A DNA stretch of 38,532 bases from Elusimicrobiota bacterium (GTDB lineage Bacteria > Elusimicrobiota > Elusimicrobia > FEN-1173). Positions 26,500-33,341 of this stretch are shown one piece after another. Every line of letters begins with the position of its first letter. Within the stretch, counting starts at the first letter, position 1. Both the position numbers and the translations under genes were made by a program. The stretch spans positions 1-38,532 of the forward strand of contig JAKLDV010000009.1 of the NCBI GenBank assembly GCA_022703335.1, given 5' to 3'. The notes under the pieces were generated by a model. The model saw only the letters and a list, made by a program, of their open reading frames with translations. It had not been told where the DNA came from and ran no database searches.

Positions 26500-26516
26500 T
26501 TGGAAAGGGCCTTGGG

Positions 26517-26708
26517 ATGAATTGCGACAAAGCGAAGAACATGAAGTCGTGCAACTGCACGTATCCGTGCGCCCGTAAGGGGAGATGTTGCGAGTGCTTG
26601 GAGTATCACCGGCGTTCCGGCGAATTGCCGGCGTGTTATTTTACGGCCGCCGCGGAGCGCACGTACGACCGCTCCGTCGAAAATTATCTCCGCTCCCGCG
26701 GCGGGTAG
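26517..26708 (+). CDS. Small Cys-rich DUF6485-like protein
   Basis: A 63-residue protein with GGAAAGG eight bases before the ATG. The Cys-rich block [20 protein letters not shown] followed by [12 protein letters not shown] is what I recall of the DUF6485 family, small proteins of unknown function common in anaerobes. Seven Cys within 30 residues suggest a metal- or Fe-S-binding fold. The C-terminus is a short charged helix. It may be cotranscribed with the radical SAM array because no terminator intervenes. The family name is from memory. Confidence 0.75.
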   Translation: MNCDKAKNMKSCNCTYPCARKGRCCECLEYHRRSGELPACYFTAAAERTYDRSVENYLRSRGG

Positions 26709-26728
26709 GAAGGGCGGAACGATAAATC

Positions 26729-28261
26729 ATGCTGGCGAAAATCTCAAGCGCGACGGTTCAGGGGATCGACGGGTTTCTCGTGCACGTGGAGGTGGACCTT
26801 TCCGCGGGGCTTCCGAGTTTTTCCACCGTGGGACTGCCGGACGCCGCGGTGCGCGAATCGAAAGACCGCGTGGTGGCCGCCGTTCGCAATTCCGGCTTCG
26901 ATTTTCCCATCCGGAAGATCACCGTCAACCTTTCTCCCGCCGACATTAAAAAGGAAGGCACCGCGTTCGATCTGCCGACGGCCGTCGGCGTTTTGGCGGC
27001 CCAGGAGGCCGTGCCCTCGGCGCGGCTGAACGGATACGTTTTGGTGGGGGAACTCGCGCTGGACGGCCAGGTGCGCCCGGTGCGCGGGATGTTGCCGATC
27101 GCGTTGGCGGCCCGGGATGCGAAATGCGCCGGAGTGATTTTCCCGGCCAACAATTGGGACGAGGCGTCGGTGGTGGACGGCGTTGATCTGGTGCCGGTCT
27201 CCACGCTCACGGAGACGGTCCGGTTTTTGCGGGGGGATTGGCGCCCCGCCTTGCCGACTCGTGTGCCGTCGGCCGGGGGAGGCAACGGTTTTTGCGGCGC
27301 GGACTTCGCCGACGTAAAGGGCCAGATTTTCGCCAAACGCGCGCTGGAGGTGGCGGCGGCCGGGGGGCATAATGTGCTCATGGTCGGGCCGCCCGGTTCC
27401 GGAAAGACGATGCTGGCCAAACGGATGCCCGGCATCCTGCCCGCCATGGGTTTTGAGGAATCTCTCCAGACCAGCAAGATCCATTCCGTGGCCGGCCTGT
27501 TGGGGCGGGGACATGCGCTCTTGTCGGCGCGGCCGTTCCGAAGTCCGCATCACACCATCTCGAACGTGGCGCTGGTCGGCGGCGGCAATTTCCCCCGTCC
27601 CGGGGAAGTCTCGCTGGCGCATCACGGGGTCCTTTTTCTGGACGAACTGCCGGAGTTCAACCGGAACGTGTTGGAGGTCCTGCGGCAGCCGCTGGAGGAC
27701 GGTTGCGTGACGGTTTCTCGGGCGGCCAGTTCGCTGACATTCCCGGCGCGGTTCATGTTGATCGCCGCCATGAACCCGTGCCCTTGCGGATATTACGGAC
27801 ATCCGGAACGTCATTGTGTGTGCACCCCGTTCCAGGTGCAGAAATACCGCGCCAAGGTTTCCGGGCCGCTGTTGGACCGCATCGACCTGCACATCGAGGT
27901 CCCGGCGTTGCGCGTTTCCGAGTTGACGGAGGGCGCGCCGGCGGGGGAGAGCACGGAAGTGCTCCGGGAGCGAGTGATGGCGGCGCGCGCCCGTCAGGGC
28001 GCGCGCTTGTCCGCCGCGGGGTTGTTCTGCAACGCCCAGATGAACGCGCGGCAGGTGAAGGAGTTCTGCGCCGTGGACGCCGCCTGCCGCGAACTCCTGA
28101 AGATGGCGGTGTCCCGGCTGGGCCTTTCGGCCCGCTCGTTCGACCGGATATTGAAAGTGGCCCGCACCCTGGCCGATCTGGCCGGGGTGGAAAACATCGC
28201 CCAGGAACACGTGGCCGAGGCCATCGGGTACCGGTCTTTCGACCGTCCGCCGGAGTATTGA
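26729..28261 (+). CDS. comM: YifB/ComM family AAA+ ATPase (Mg-chelatase-like)
   Basis: A 510-residue protein of normal length for the family. The N-terminal ribosomal S5/Lon-like domain begins MLAKISSATVQGIDGFLVHV; the AAA+ core has Walker A GPPGSGKT (residues 220-227), Walker B VLFLDELPEF and the family motif MNPCPCGYYG; a C-terminal Mg-chelatase helical domain ends the protein. ComM is a hexameric helicase that promotes branch migration during natural transformation and recombination in the cytoplasm. This fits the dprA gene 4 kb downstream, although the two are not in the same operon. It follows the array by 20 bases and may be read through from it. Confidence 0.95.
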   Translation: MLAKISSATVQGIDGFLVHVEVDLSAGLPSFSTVGLPDAAVRESKDRVVAAVRNSGFDFPIRKITVNLSPADIKKEGTAFDLPTAVGVLAAQEAVPSARLNGYVLVGELALDGQVRPVRGMLPIALAARDAKCAGVIFPANNWDEASVVDGVDLVPVSTLTETVRFLRGDWRPALPTRVPSAGGGNGFCGADFADVKGQIFAKRALEVAAAGGHNVLMVGPPGSGKTMLAKRMPGILPAMGFEESLQTSKIHSVAGLLGRGHALLSARPFRSPHHTISNVALVGGGNFPRPGEVSLAHHGVLFLDELPEFNRNVLEVLRQPLEDGCVTVSRAASSLTFPARFMLIAAMNPCPCGYYGHPERHCVCTPFQVQKYRAKVSGPLLDRIDLHIEVPALRVSELTEGAPAGESTEVLRERVMAARARQGARLSAAGLFCNAQMNARQVKEFCAVDAACRELLKMAVSRLGLSARSFDRILKVARTLADLAGVENIAQEHVAEAIGYRSFDRPPEY

Positions 28262-28266
28262 CCGTC

Positions 28267-28614
28267 GTGTGGCCCCCGCGTCGGAACGAGTTCCTCGAAA
28301 GGACCAAAGGCGTGATGGCCTTTGGCGGGTTGTTGGTGTTCTTCGGTGGGCTGGGGGTCGTCGGCCATCAGTTGTGGTATTGGCTGCAATTCGGGAAATG
28401 GAAAAAGGTCCCCATTTGGTGGGCTTTGGAGAAAATAGGACCGCCGGAGACTTCGCTGGGGGGATGGTTGGCTCACCCGAATTCCTGGTATGGCCTGCAC
28501 AAGACGCTCGCCGTCTTCTCGAAGACGACACCGTTGTCCGTGACGCTTCTCGTCGTCGGCGGGCTGATCTTCGTTGTTTTTATTTCAAGCATGGATTCGA
28601 AGAGGTTGGAATAA
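28267..28614 (+). CDS. Small two-helix membrane protein
   Basis: A 115-residue protein from GTG 28267, chosen because GGAG lies ten bases upstream; it starts 5 bases after the comM stop. A basic n-region (PPRRNEFLERTK) precedes a first hydrophobic helix (about residues 17-37, MAFGGLLVFFGGLGVV). A Trp/Tyr-rich loop (HQLWYWLQFGKWKKVPIWW) and a helical stretch follow, then a second hydrophobic helix (about 92-109). Both ends would face the cytoplasm. No family is recognised. A strong intrinsic terminator 85 bases after the stop probably ends its transcription unit. Confidence 0.65.
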   Translation: MWPPRRNEFLERTKGVMAFGGLLVFFGGLGVVGHQLWYWLQFGKWKKVPIWWALEKIGPPETSLGGWLAHPNSWYGLHKTLAVFSKTTPLSVTLLVVGGLIFVVFISSMDSKRLE

Positions 28615-28639
28615 CGACATTTTTTCGAGGGATGACGGC

Positions 28640-29830
28640 ATGACTTTCGACAGGGGCAGTCAAGGAAATACATTAAAGCCAAGCCTCCCTTCTCTTCGCC
28701 GGACAGCGATGTCCGGTTTTTTTTGTTTCGCGCATCTCGTTGTGTTTGCTGCGATGTCCCCGGATTTTGAAAATTCCTGGAATTTCTACAAAAAAAGGGT
28801 GGCCCAAGGGGTCAGCCACGAAGAGAAGATATACATGCTCGAAAAAATGGAGAGGTCCTATGGGGACAAGGGGATCGATCTGAGCGATCTGCGGAAGGAA
28901 AAATCGCGGGTGGTGCACGACGTTCGGACGCAGATATCGGCCTCGTGGGCGTTCTATCTCCGGCGGGTAAAAGAGGGGGCCAGCAACCGCGAGCGGTCGT
29001 ATATCCTGGAAAAGATGCAGAAAAGATACGGCGAAAGCGGCGCCAACGTGGGTTTCGTGAGGGAAGAGATGGAACGGGTGGAGGCCCTGGAGAGAGAGAA
29101 GAACGTTTTCGGAGAGACTGTGGATGCGGAGTCGGTCGCCGCCCCCGCGCCGCCGCCGGAGAAGACAAAAACAGTACGGACTCAGTTGAGGGATGTCCTT
29201 TTTCTGCAGATCGAATATCTCCCGGACGAGGACGTTCTGGTGAGGAACAAACAGGACGCTCAGGGGATGTTGCCGGGCCTGCTGGCCGCCGGGTACGACT
29301 TTGCCGACGCGGGGACCCACGTGGCCGACGGTATCGGCTGTCGGCTCGGTTTGATGTGGCCGGTGATGAAATATTTCGGATGGGGCGGCAGCGGTGAGTA
29401 TATCATCGGGCCGAAGGAGGAGACGGCGGTGAACGGCGTGAGCCGCGTGGCGTTGGACGGCCGTCTTCACCGGACGACGGAAACGAATTTTTTCCGGTTC
29501 CTGGCGCAAGGGGAGTTCCGGGTGCCGCTGTACGGGAGATTTTCCGGAAGATTCGGGGCGGGGGCGGGATATGCCACCTGCAAGTTGAGCGAGAACACCG
29601 GCAACTCGGGGACCTTCGTTTCGGCGTTGGGGGCCCCCATCCACTCCAAGATTTCGGAGCGGTGGGACGGCTGGACGTGGGAATTCTCTCCAGGACTGGT
29701 TTGGCGGGGAGACAACGTCGTCTTGGAGGCCGGGATCGTCTCCGTATTTCTTCCGACGATGAAACAGCGGGAGGATCTGAACGAGTTTAAATGGAACCCG
29801 ACCGGGATAAGATTACGGTTACAGTTTTAA
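28640..29830 (+). CDS. Outer-membrane beta-barrel-like protein with duplicated N-terminal motif
   Basis: A 396-residue protein from ATG 28640, which has GAGGGA eight bases upstream. The long basic n-region (SLRR) then precedes a hydrophobic h-region (GFFCFAHLVVFAA, 26-38), consistent with a signal peptide. An ATG at 28709 would begin at this h-region but lacks a ribosome-binding site and lies in a terminator stem. Residues 47-86 and 103-142 are two copies of a FYxxRVxxGxSxxEKxYxLEKM-type unit. After a Pro-rich linker, the C-terminal 200 residues show alternating strands (GEFRVPLYGRFSGRFGAGAG, NVVLEAGIVSVFLP) and end RLRLQF with the terminal Phe typical of outer-membrane barrels. No family is recognised. 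Confidence 0.7.
   Translation: MTFDRGSQGNTLKPSLPSLRRTAMSGFFCFAHLVVFAAMSPDFENSWNFYKKRVAQGVSHEEKIYMLEKMERSYGDKGIDLSDLRKEKSRVVHDVRTQISASWAFYLRRVKEGASNRERSYILEKMQKRYGESGANVGFVREEMERVEALEREKNVFGETVDAESVAAPAPPPEKTKTVRTQLRDVLFLQIEYLPDEDVLVRNKQDAQGMLPGLLAAGYDFADAGTHVADGIGCRLGLMWPVMKYFGWGGSGEYIIGPKEETAVNGVSRVALDGRLHRTTETNFFRFLAQGEFRVPLYGRFSGRFGAGAGYATCKLSENTGNSGTFVSALGAPIHSKISERWDGWTWEFSPGLVWRGDNVVLEAGIVSVFLPTMKQREDLNEFKWNPTGIRLRLQF
28699..28724 (+). terminator. Strong intrinsic terminator, overlapping the OMP signal-peptide codons
   Basis: The stem CCGGACA (28699-28705) and TGTCCGG (28710-28716) pair perfectly around the loop GCGA, followed by eight T residues (28717-28724). This is a textbook Rho-independent terminator on the plus strand. 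It would end the long upstream operon after the small membrane protein. It also lies within the reading frame of the outer-membrane protein if that starts at 28640. Confidence 0.85.
28778..29065 (+). repeat. Two-copy coding repeat of about 40 residues in the OMP N-terminus
   Basis: Unit 1 (28778-28897) and unit 2 (28946-29065) encode WNFYKKRVAQG and WAFYLRRVKEG followed by S(H/N)xE(K/R)xYxLEKMxxxYGxxG and an R(K/E)E helix. A 16-residue spacer separates them. The pattern looks like a periplasmic helical repeat duplicated in tandem; I do not recognise it as a named repeat. Confidence 0.7.
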
Positions 29831-29849
29831 GGAAAGATTTCCCGAAGAT

Positions 29850-30286
29850 TCAGTGAGGTAAAACCGGCGCGACCGCGTTTCGGCGGGACCAGCCTTTCAG
29901 CCCCTTCTCGGGGACCCCGATCTCCGCCCGCTCCCCGCGTGTTTCCAACAACAACACCTTCTGCGCCTGGGGCACCACGAAGCCCACTCGATATTCGTCC
30001 CCGGCCCCGTCCGCGCCTCGAGGCGCGGGTCCAACACGATGCCGTAATTTTCTCCCGGACCGTTTTTGCGGCGACCGAAACCGCCGAGGGCCAGAAGGCC
30101 GAGGAGGGCGCCCCGCCGCAGGAGGATTTTCAGGAAACTCAGGAGAGGCCCCCGTCGTTTTCCATGGAGGGCCTGTTCCCGGCCTTGTTTTTCCGCTTCG
30201 ACGTGGGACTGTGAGGGGATCGGTCCGGTCGGGCGATTGCCAATCGTCCTGTAAATATTTAGTATATCTCTACGGTCGGAAAAAAG
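29850..30286 (-). pseudogene. Decayed BatE-like TM-SH3 gene remnant with a frameshift
   Basis: On the minus strand the frame is open from about 30286 and gives a basic stretch, one hydrophobic helix (ILLRRGALLGLLALGGFG) and the start of an SH3-type domain (YGIVLDPRLEARTGPG). At the CCCC run 29999-30002 (GGGG on the coding strand) it must shift one base to continue as DEYRVGFVVPQAQKVLLLET and on through GVPEKGLKGWSRRNAV to a stop at 29850-29852. The joined product matches the TM plus SH3 end of BatE-like TPR proteins. The TPR part and a start codon are absent, so this is a truncated remnant; a missing G in the run could be real or a sequencing error. It occupies most of the 528-base gap between the OMP and LysM genes. 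Confidence 0.6.
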
Positions 30287-30302
30287 TCAATTTTTCAGAC
30301 GG

Positions 30303-30328
30303 ACGCCCCTTGACAGAAGGGCGTTTTT
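30303..30328 (+). terminator. Possible intrinsic terminator overlapping a promoter
   Basis: ACGCCC (30303-30308) pairs with GGGCGT (30319-30324), with an inner TT/AA extension around the loop GACAG and a bulged C, followed by a T-run ending at 30328. It could stop plus-strand read-through from the OMP gene. The -35 box of the LysM promoter lies in its loop side. Confidence 0.5.
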
Positions 30329-30338
30329 CCATTATAAA
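30310..30338 (+). promoter_or_regulatory. Sigma-70-type promoter of the LysM gene
   Basis: A perfect -35 TTGACA (30310-30315) is separated by 17 bases from the -10 TATAAA (30333-30338). Transcription should start near 30345, giving a leader of about 15 bases that contains the AGGAGGG ribosome-binding site (30349-30355). It is the clearest promoter in the window and lies in an AT-rich island. Confidence 0.85.
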
Positions 30339-30358
30339 AGGGTCGAATAGGAGGGAAC

Positions 30359-31240
30359 ATGAGATTTTCACCTTTATTTATCGCGGTTTTTTCAATAGCA
30401 GTGGGTGTCGGCGCCCAGGATTGGGTGGACACAAAGTCCACAGAATCCGAAACACCTTTGCCGGCCGGGGAATCTTCCACGGAAGTTCCCTCCGCCCCGG
30501 CCGACCTGCCGGGTGTCCCTCCGGCCACCTCCCCCGCGGTGGAACCCCTCGGGAGCTCCCTGCGGTCCCCGGACGTTCCCAGCGGTTCCTATGAAGTCCA
30601 AAAAGGGGACACCCTTTGGGATTTGGCGAGCCGATTTTATCAGAACCCCTTCGATTGGAAACGCATTTGGGAGGGGAACAGGGAATTGATCCAGAACCCC
30701 GATTTAATTTACCCGTCGCAAAGGTTCCATATTCCGGGAAGGGAGATGGCCCGGCCTCTCCCGCCGGTTCCGCCGCCGGCCGAGCCCGCGACCGCCGAAG
30801 TTTTACCGGAAGAACCTGCCCCGGCCGAGCCCGAACCCGAACCTGAGGAGAAACCCGAACCGGCGCCGGAGAAAGTGCCGGTCCCGAGTCCGTACGGCGC
30901 GAAAACGATGACCAGCAACACGATGATGGCCGATGCGAAATGGAAAGGCGACGGCCAGATCATTTCGGATGTGGCCAAAAAGGCCTTGATCAGCCAATAC
31001 GATATGGTCTACCTCAATATCGGCAGCGAAGGGGGGGCCGTCCCGCGCCGCCGCGGCGACATTTACCGGAAGGCCCAGAAGGTCCGGGCCCCCCAGTCCG
31101 GCCGCCCGCTCGGCGTGGTATACCGTCGGGTGGGGGTGATTGAGATCACTCAGGACGTGCAGAAGAAGAGCTCGGCGGCGGTCGTCGTCACCAGCCACGA
31201 ACCGGTTAAAATCGGGGACATCATTAAGCTCCGGGATTGA
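30359..31240 (+). CDS. Secreted LysM-domain protein
   Basis: A 293-residue protein. A signal peptide (MRFSPLFIAVFSIAVGVGAQ) is followed by a Pro/Ser-rich spacer and a LysM domain at about residues 77-126 (GSYEVQKGDTLWDLASRFYQ, then an NPDLIYPSQ turn), which binds peptidoglycan. A Pro/Glu/Ala-rich linker follows (about 131-175), then an unrecognised C-terminal domain of about 100 residues with a basic patch (PRRRGDIYRKAQ) and a beta-rich end (VVYRRVGVIEITQDV). It is probably a periplasmic cell-wall protein. It is driven by its own strong promoter and is followed without a gap by a TPR gene. Confidence 0.88.
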   Translation: MRFSPLFIAVFSIAVGVGAQDWVDTKSTESETPLPAGESSTEVPSAPADLPGVPPATSPAVEPLGSSLRSPDVPSGSYEVQKGDTLWDLASRFYQNPFDWKRIWEGNRELIQNPDLIYPSQRFHIPGREMARPLPPVPPPAEPATAEVLPEEPAPAEPEPEPEEKPEPAPEKVPVPSPYGAKTMTSNTMMADAKWKGDGQIISDVAKKALISQYDMVYLNIGSEGGAVPRRRGDIYRKAQKVRAPQSGRPLGVVYRRVGVIEITQDVQKKSSAAVVVTSHEPVKIGDIIKLRD

Positions 31241-31638
31241 GGCGGTCCGCCGCCGTGGGTCGCGCCCTCGCCCTCGCTGTTTGTTGCCTGGCCGCCGTTT
31301 TTTGGTGGCATAATTTCGTTTCGAGCGGGCGTTGTCTGGCCCAGCTGGACGCCCATCCCCATCGGCGGGGCACCGCCACGGCGCTGTTCTATTTCGCGCG
31401 CTATTACGAGATTTTCAACAAGAACGACGTGGCGCTGGAACATTACAAACGGATCGTCGAGCGGTATCCGCGCTCCCGCTATGGGATGGAGGCGCAATAC
31501 GGCGTGGCCGCTTCCTACGAAAAGATGAAGCGGTTCCACGACGCCATCGTGGAATATGAAAAATTTCTGGAAGACTATCCGGACAACAAATACACGGTGT
31601 CCGTCCGCAACAACGTTGAAATATTGAAGTCTCGCTGA
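31237..31638 (+). CDS. Exported TPR protein
   Basis: A 133-residue protein from TTG 31237, which overlaps the LysM stop as TTGA; GTG 31255 is an alternative start. The n-region is basic (RRSAAVGR) and precedes a hydrophobic segment (ALALAVCCLAAVFWW), a signal peptide or anchor. Two tetratricopeptide units follow: FYFARYYEIFNKNDVALEHY then RYPRSRYGMEAQYGVAASYE, ending with FEDYP-like FLEDYPDNKYTVSVRNN. The pattern resembles BamD/YbgF-type periplasmic TPR proteins, but it is shorter than BamD. It probably cooperates with the LysM protein in the envelope. Confidence 0.78.
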   Translation: MRRSAAVGRALALAVCCLAAVFWWHNFVSSGRCLAQLDAHPHRRGTATALFYFARYYEIFNKNDVALEHYKRIVERYPRSRYGMEAQYGVAASYEKMKRFHDAIVEYEKFLEDYPDNKYTVSVRNNVEILKSR

Positions 31639-31646
31639 AGTCCGTC

Positions 31647-31664
31647 GGCCCGGCGCGCCGGGCC
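31647..31664. repeat. 18-bp perfect GC palindrome
   Basis: GGCCCGGCGCGCCGGGCC is a perfect palindrome nine bases after the TPR stop. No T-run follows, so it would be a weak or factor-assisted terminator, or a protein-binding site. The rest of the 31639-31780 gap holds an AT-rich patch (TATAAGTATTTTACTAGG near 31706) that may carry a promoter for the next operon, without a convincing -35. Confidence 0.45.
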
Positions 31665-31741
31665 ACGACGGCGGCCTGTCCGCCCCGCAGCAGAAAGTCC
31701 CGGCGATATAAGTATTTTACTAGGACGAATGTTTCTGTCCT

Positions 31742-31761
31742 CGGGGAGAGGTCTTTCCCCG
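31742..31761 (+). promoter_or_regulatory. Leader hairpin just upstream of the HTH gene ribosome-binding site
   Basis: CGGGGAGA (31742-31749) pairs with TCTTTCCCCG-side bases (31754-31761) in an 8-bp stem, with one G-T pair and loop GGTC. It ends where the strong Shine-Dalgarno sequence GGAGGGAAGG begins, so it could modulate translation of the HTH-dprA operon. Low certainty. Confidence 0.35.
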
Positions 31762-31780
31762 GAGGGAAGGAGCCGGTTTG

Positions 31781-32203
31781 GTGAGTTTCGTTCGGTTGGT
31801 CCGCGAGCAGATGAAGGAAAAAGGGCTGTCCATCCGCCAAATATGTCGTTCGGCGGACATCGACCCGTCGTTCTTCGCCAAAGTCCTCCGGGGGGAACGC
31901 CGGCCGCCGGACGATGAACCGGTGCTCCGCCGGCTGGCCCAGGCGCTTTCCGTCGATCTTGTGCGGCTGATGGTTTCCGTCGGCCGCCTCCCGGAGTCCT
32001 GGCGGGCCCAATGCGAACGGCCGGACGTCATGGCCGCCCTGAACGGACTTTTCAGTCCGGAGAGGGCGCTTTCCCATCCGCCTCGGCCCGCCGCCGAGAG
32101 GACGAAGAAAGTTTCGGTCCCGTCGGCCGTCCGGAAAGCCCCGCCGCCGGAACGGGTTCCGGTGCGCCTCCCCGCCTCGGCGTTGTCGGAGGATCTGCTG
32201 TGA
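31781..32203 (+). CDS. Cro/CI-type helix-turn-helix protein
   Basis: A 140-residue protein from GTG 31781; an adjacent TTG at 31778 is also possible. A strong Shine-Dalgarno sequence (GGAGGGAAGGAG) lies 9 bases upstream. Residues 4-65 form an HTH_3/Xre-like DNA-binding domain (VREQMKEKGLSIRQICRSAD then FFAKVLRGERRPP). The C-terminal half is Pro/Arg-rich and probably disordered. Such genes often precede dprA or cell-cycle genes; it may autoregulate the operon. The stop overlaps the dprA GTG by 4 bases, so the two are translationally coupled. Confidence 0.8.
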   Translation: MSFVRLVREQMKEKGLSIRQICRSADIDPSFFAKVLRGERRPPDDEPVLRRLAQALSVDLVRLMVSVGRLPESWRAQCERPDVMAALNGLFSPERALSHPPRPAAERTKKVSVPSAVRKAPPPERVPVRLPASALSEDLL

Positions 32204-33336
32204 GCGTGAATTTGGACGAGCGCCGGGCGCGCGTCTTGTTCAATCTGGCCGACAACATGACGCCGGTCCGGTTTCGAAAAATTTTGGAGAGGTTCGGTTC
32301 CGCCTTGGCGGCCTACGAGGCGGACGCGGAGGAGTGGGACGGGCTGGAGGACGTGTCGTCGGCGCAGGCCCGCAAACTCCACCGCCATTGCCGCGAAGCC
32401 GCTTCCCGCCTGCCGGACGAGTTGGCTTTGCTCGAAAAGCATCGCGCCCGCGCCCTCATTGAAACGGACGAGGAGTTTCCCGTGGGCGTCCGGGCCCTGT
32501 CCGACGCCCCCATCGTCCTTTACGTGAAGGGGGATTATCGTCCGGCGGATTCGCTCGCCGTGGCGATGGTGGGGACGCGCCAGTCCACGCCGTACGGCCG
32601 GGCGGCGTGTGAAAAACTGGCGCGGGAACTGGCCCAGGCGGGCGTCACCGTGGTCAGCGGTCTGGCGCGCGGGATCGACGCCGTCGCCCACGCCACGGTC
32701 CTTAAATTTGACGGACGCACCATCGGTGTTCTGGGGAGCGGTCTGGCCCGGTTTTATCCGCCCGAGAACAAGCCGTTGGCCACCCGGATGGTCGAGCGGG
32801 GGGCCGTGATGAGCGAATTTCCGCTTGCCACCCCGCCGGATCGGGGGAACTTTCCCCGGCGGAACCGCCTCATCTCCGGGCTGGCGTTGGCGGTTGTGGT
32901 GGTGGAGGCCGATGAGACGAGCGGCTCCCTCATCACGGCGCGGCTGGCGGGAGAGCAGGGCAAGGATGTTTTTGCCGTCCCCGGGTCCATCTTTTCCAAA
33001 TACAGCCGCGGCCCGCACCGCCTGTTGAAGCAAGGGGCGCATGCCGTGGAAGGGGTCGAGGATATTCTGGAAGCCATCGAGGTTTTCAAGAACCTCTCCC
33101 GTCCCGTGAAGAGACCCGCGCCCGTTCAAACGAATTTGACCGCCGCTGAAACCGCCCTGATGGAGTGCATTCGCCTCGACCCCGTCGGGATGGACGAGCT
33201 GTCGGTAAAAGCGCACCTGCCCGCGTCGGCGCTGTCATCGGCGCTGTTGGGGCTAGAACTGAAAGGAATGATCAAGGCGTTGCCGGGGCCGGCCTACGTA
33301 AGGTCGGAACATTCCCTCTCGTCTCCGCCTGTCTGA
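32200..33336 (+). CDS. dprA: DNA-processing protein DprA
   Basis: A 378-residue protein from GTG 32200 (GTGA overlap); the frame upstream belongs to the HTH gene region. An N-terminal helical SAM-like part (LDERRARVLFNLADNM) is followed by the Rossmann DNA-binding domain with VAMVGTRQSTPYGR, VVSGLARGIDAVAH, GVLGSGLARFYPPEN, SEFPLATPPDRGNFPRRNR and VVVEADETSGSLITAR, then a C-terminal winged-helix domain (AETALMECIRLDPVGMDELS). DprA binds single-stranded DNA and loads RecA during natural transformation. It matches ComM upstream as a sign of transformation capacity. Confidence 0.95.
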   Translation: MSVNLDERRARVLFNLADNMTPVRFRKILERFGSALAAYEADAEEWDGLEDVSSAQARKLHRHCREAASRLPDELALLEKHRARALIETDEEFPVGVRALSDAPIVLYVKGDYRPADSLAVAMVGTRQSTPYGRAACEKLARELAQAGVTVVSGLARGIDAVAHATVLKFDGRTIGVLGSGLARFYPPENKPLATRMVERGAVMSEFPLATPPDRGNFPRRNRLISGLALAVVVVEADETSGSLITARLAGEQGKDVFAVPGSIFSKYSRGPHRLLKQGAHAVEGVEDILEAIEVFKNLSRPVKRPAPVQTNLTAAETALMECIRLDPVGMDELSVKAHLPASALSSALLGLELKGMIKALPGPAYVRSEHSLSSPPV

Positions 33337-33341
33337 CAACC

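Noticed and set aside
27983-28006. 10-bp perfect inverted repeat in comM
   Set aside because: It arises from GCG/CGC codons for an Ala-Arg stretch in a conserved gene; no T-run follows.
29939-30214. Plus-strand 91-codon open frame
   Set aside because: It is opposite the TM-SH3 remnant and has a proline/arginine-rich composition without any motif.
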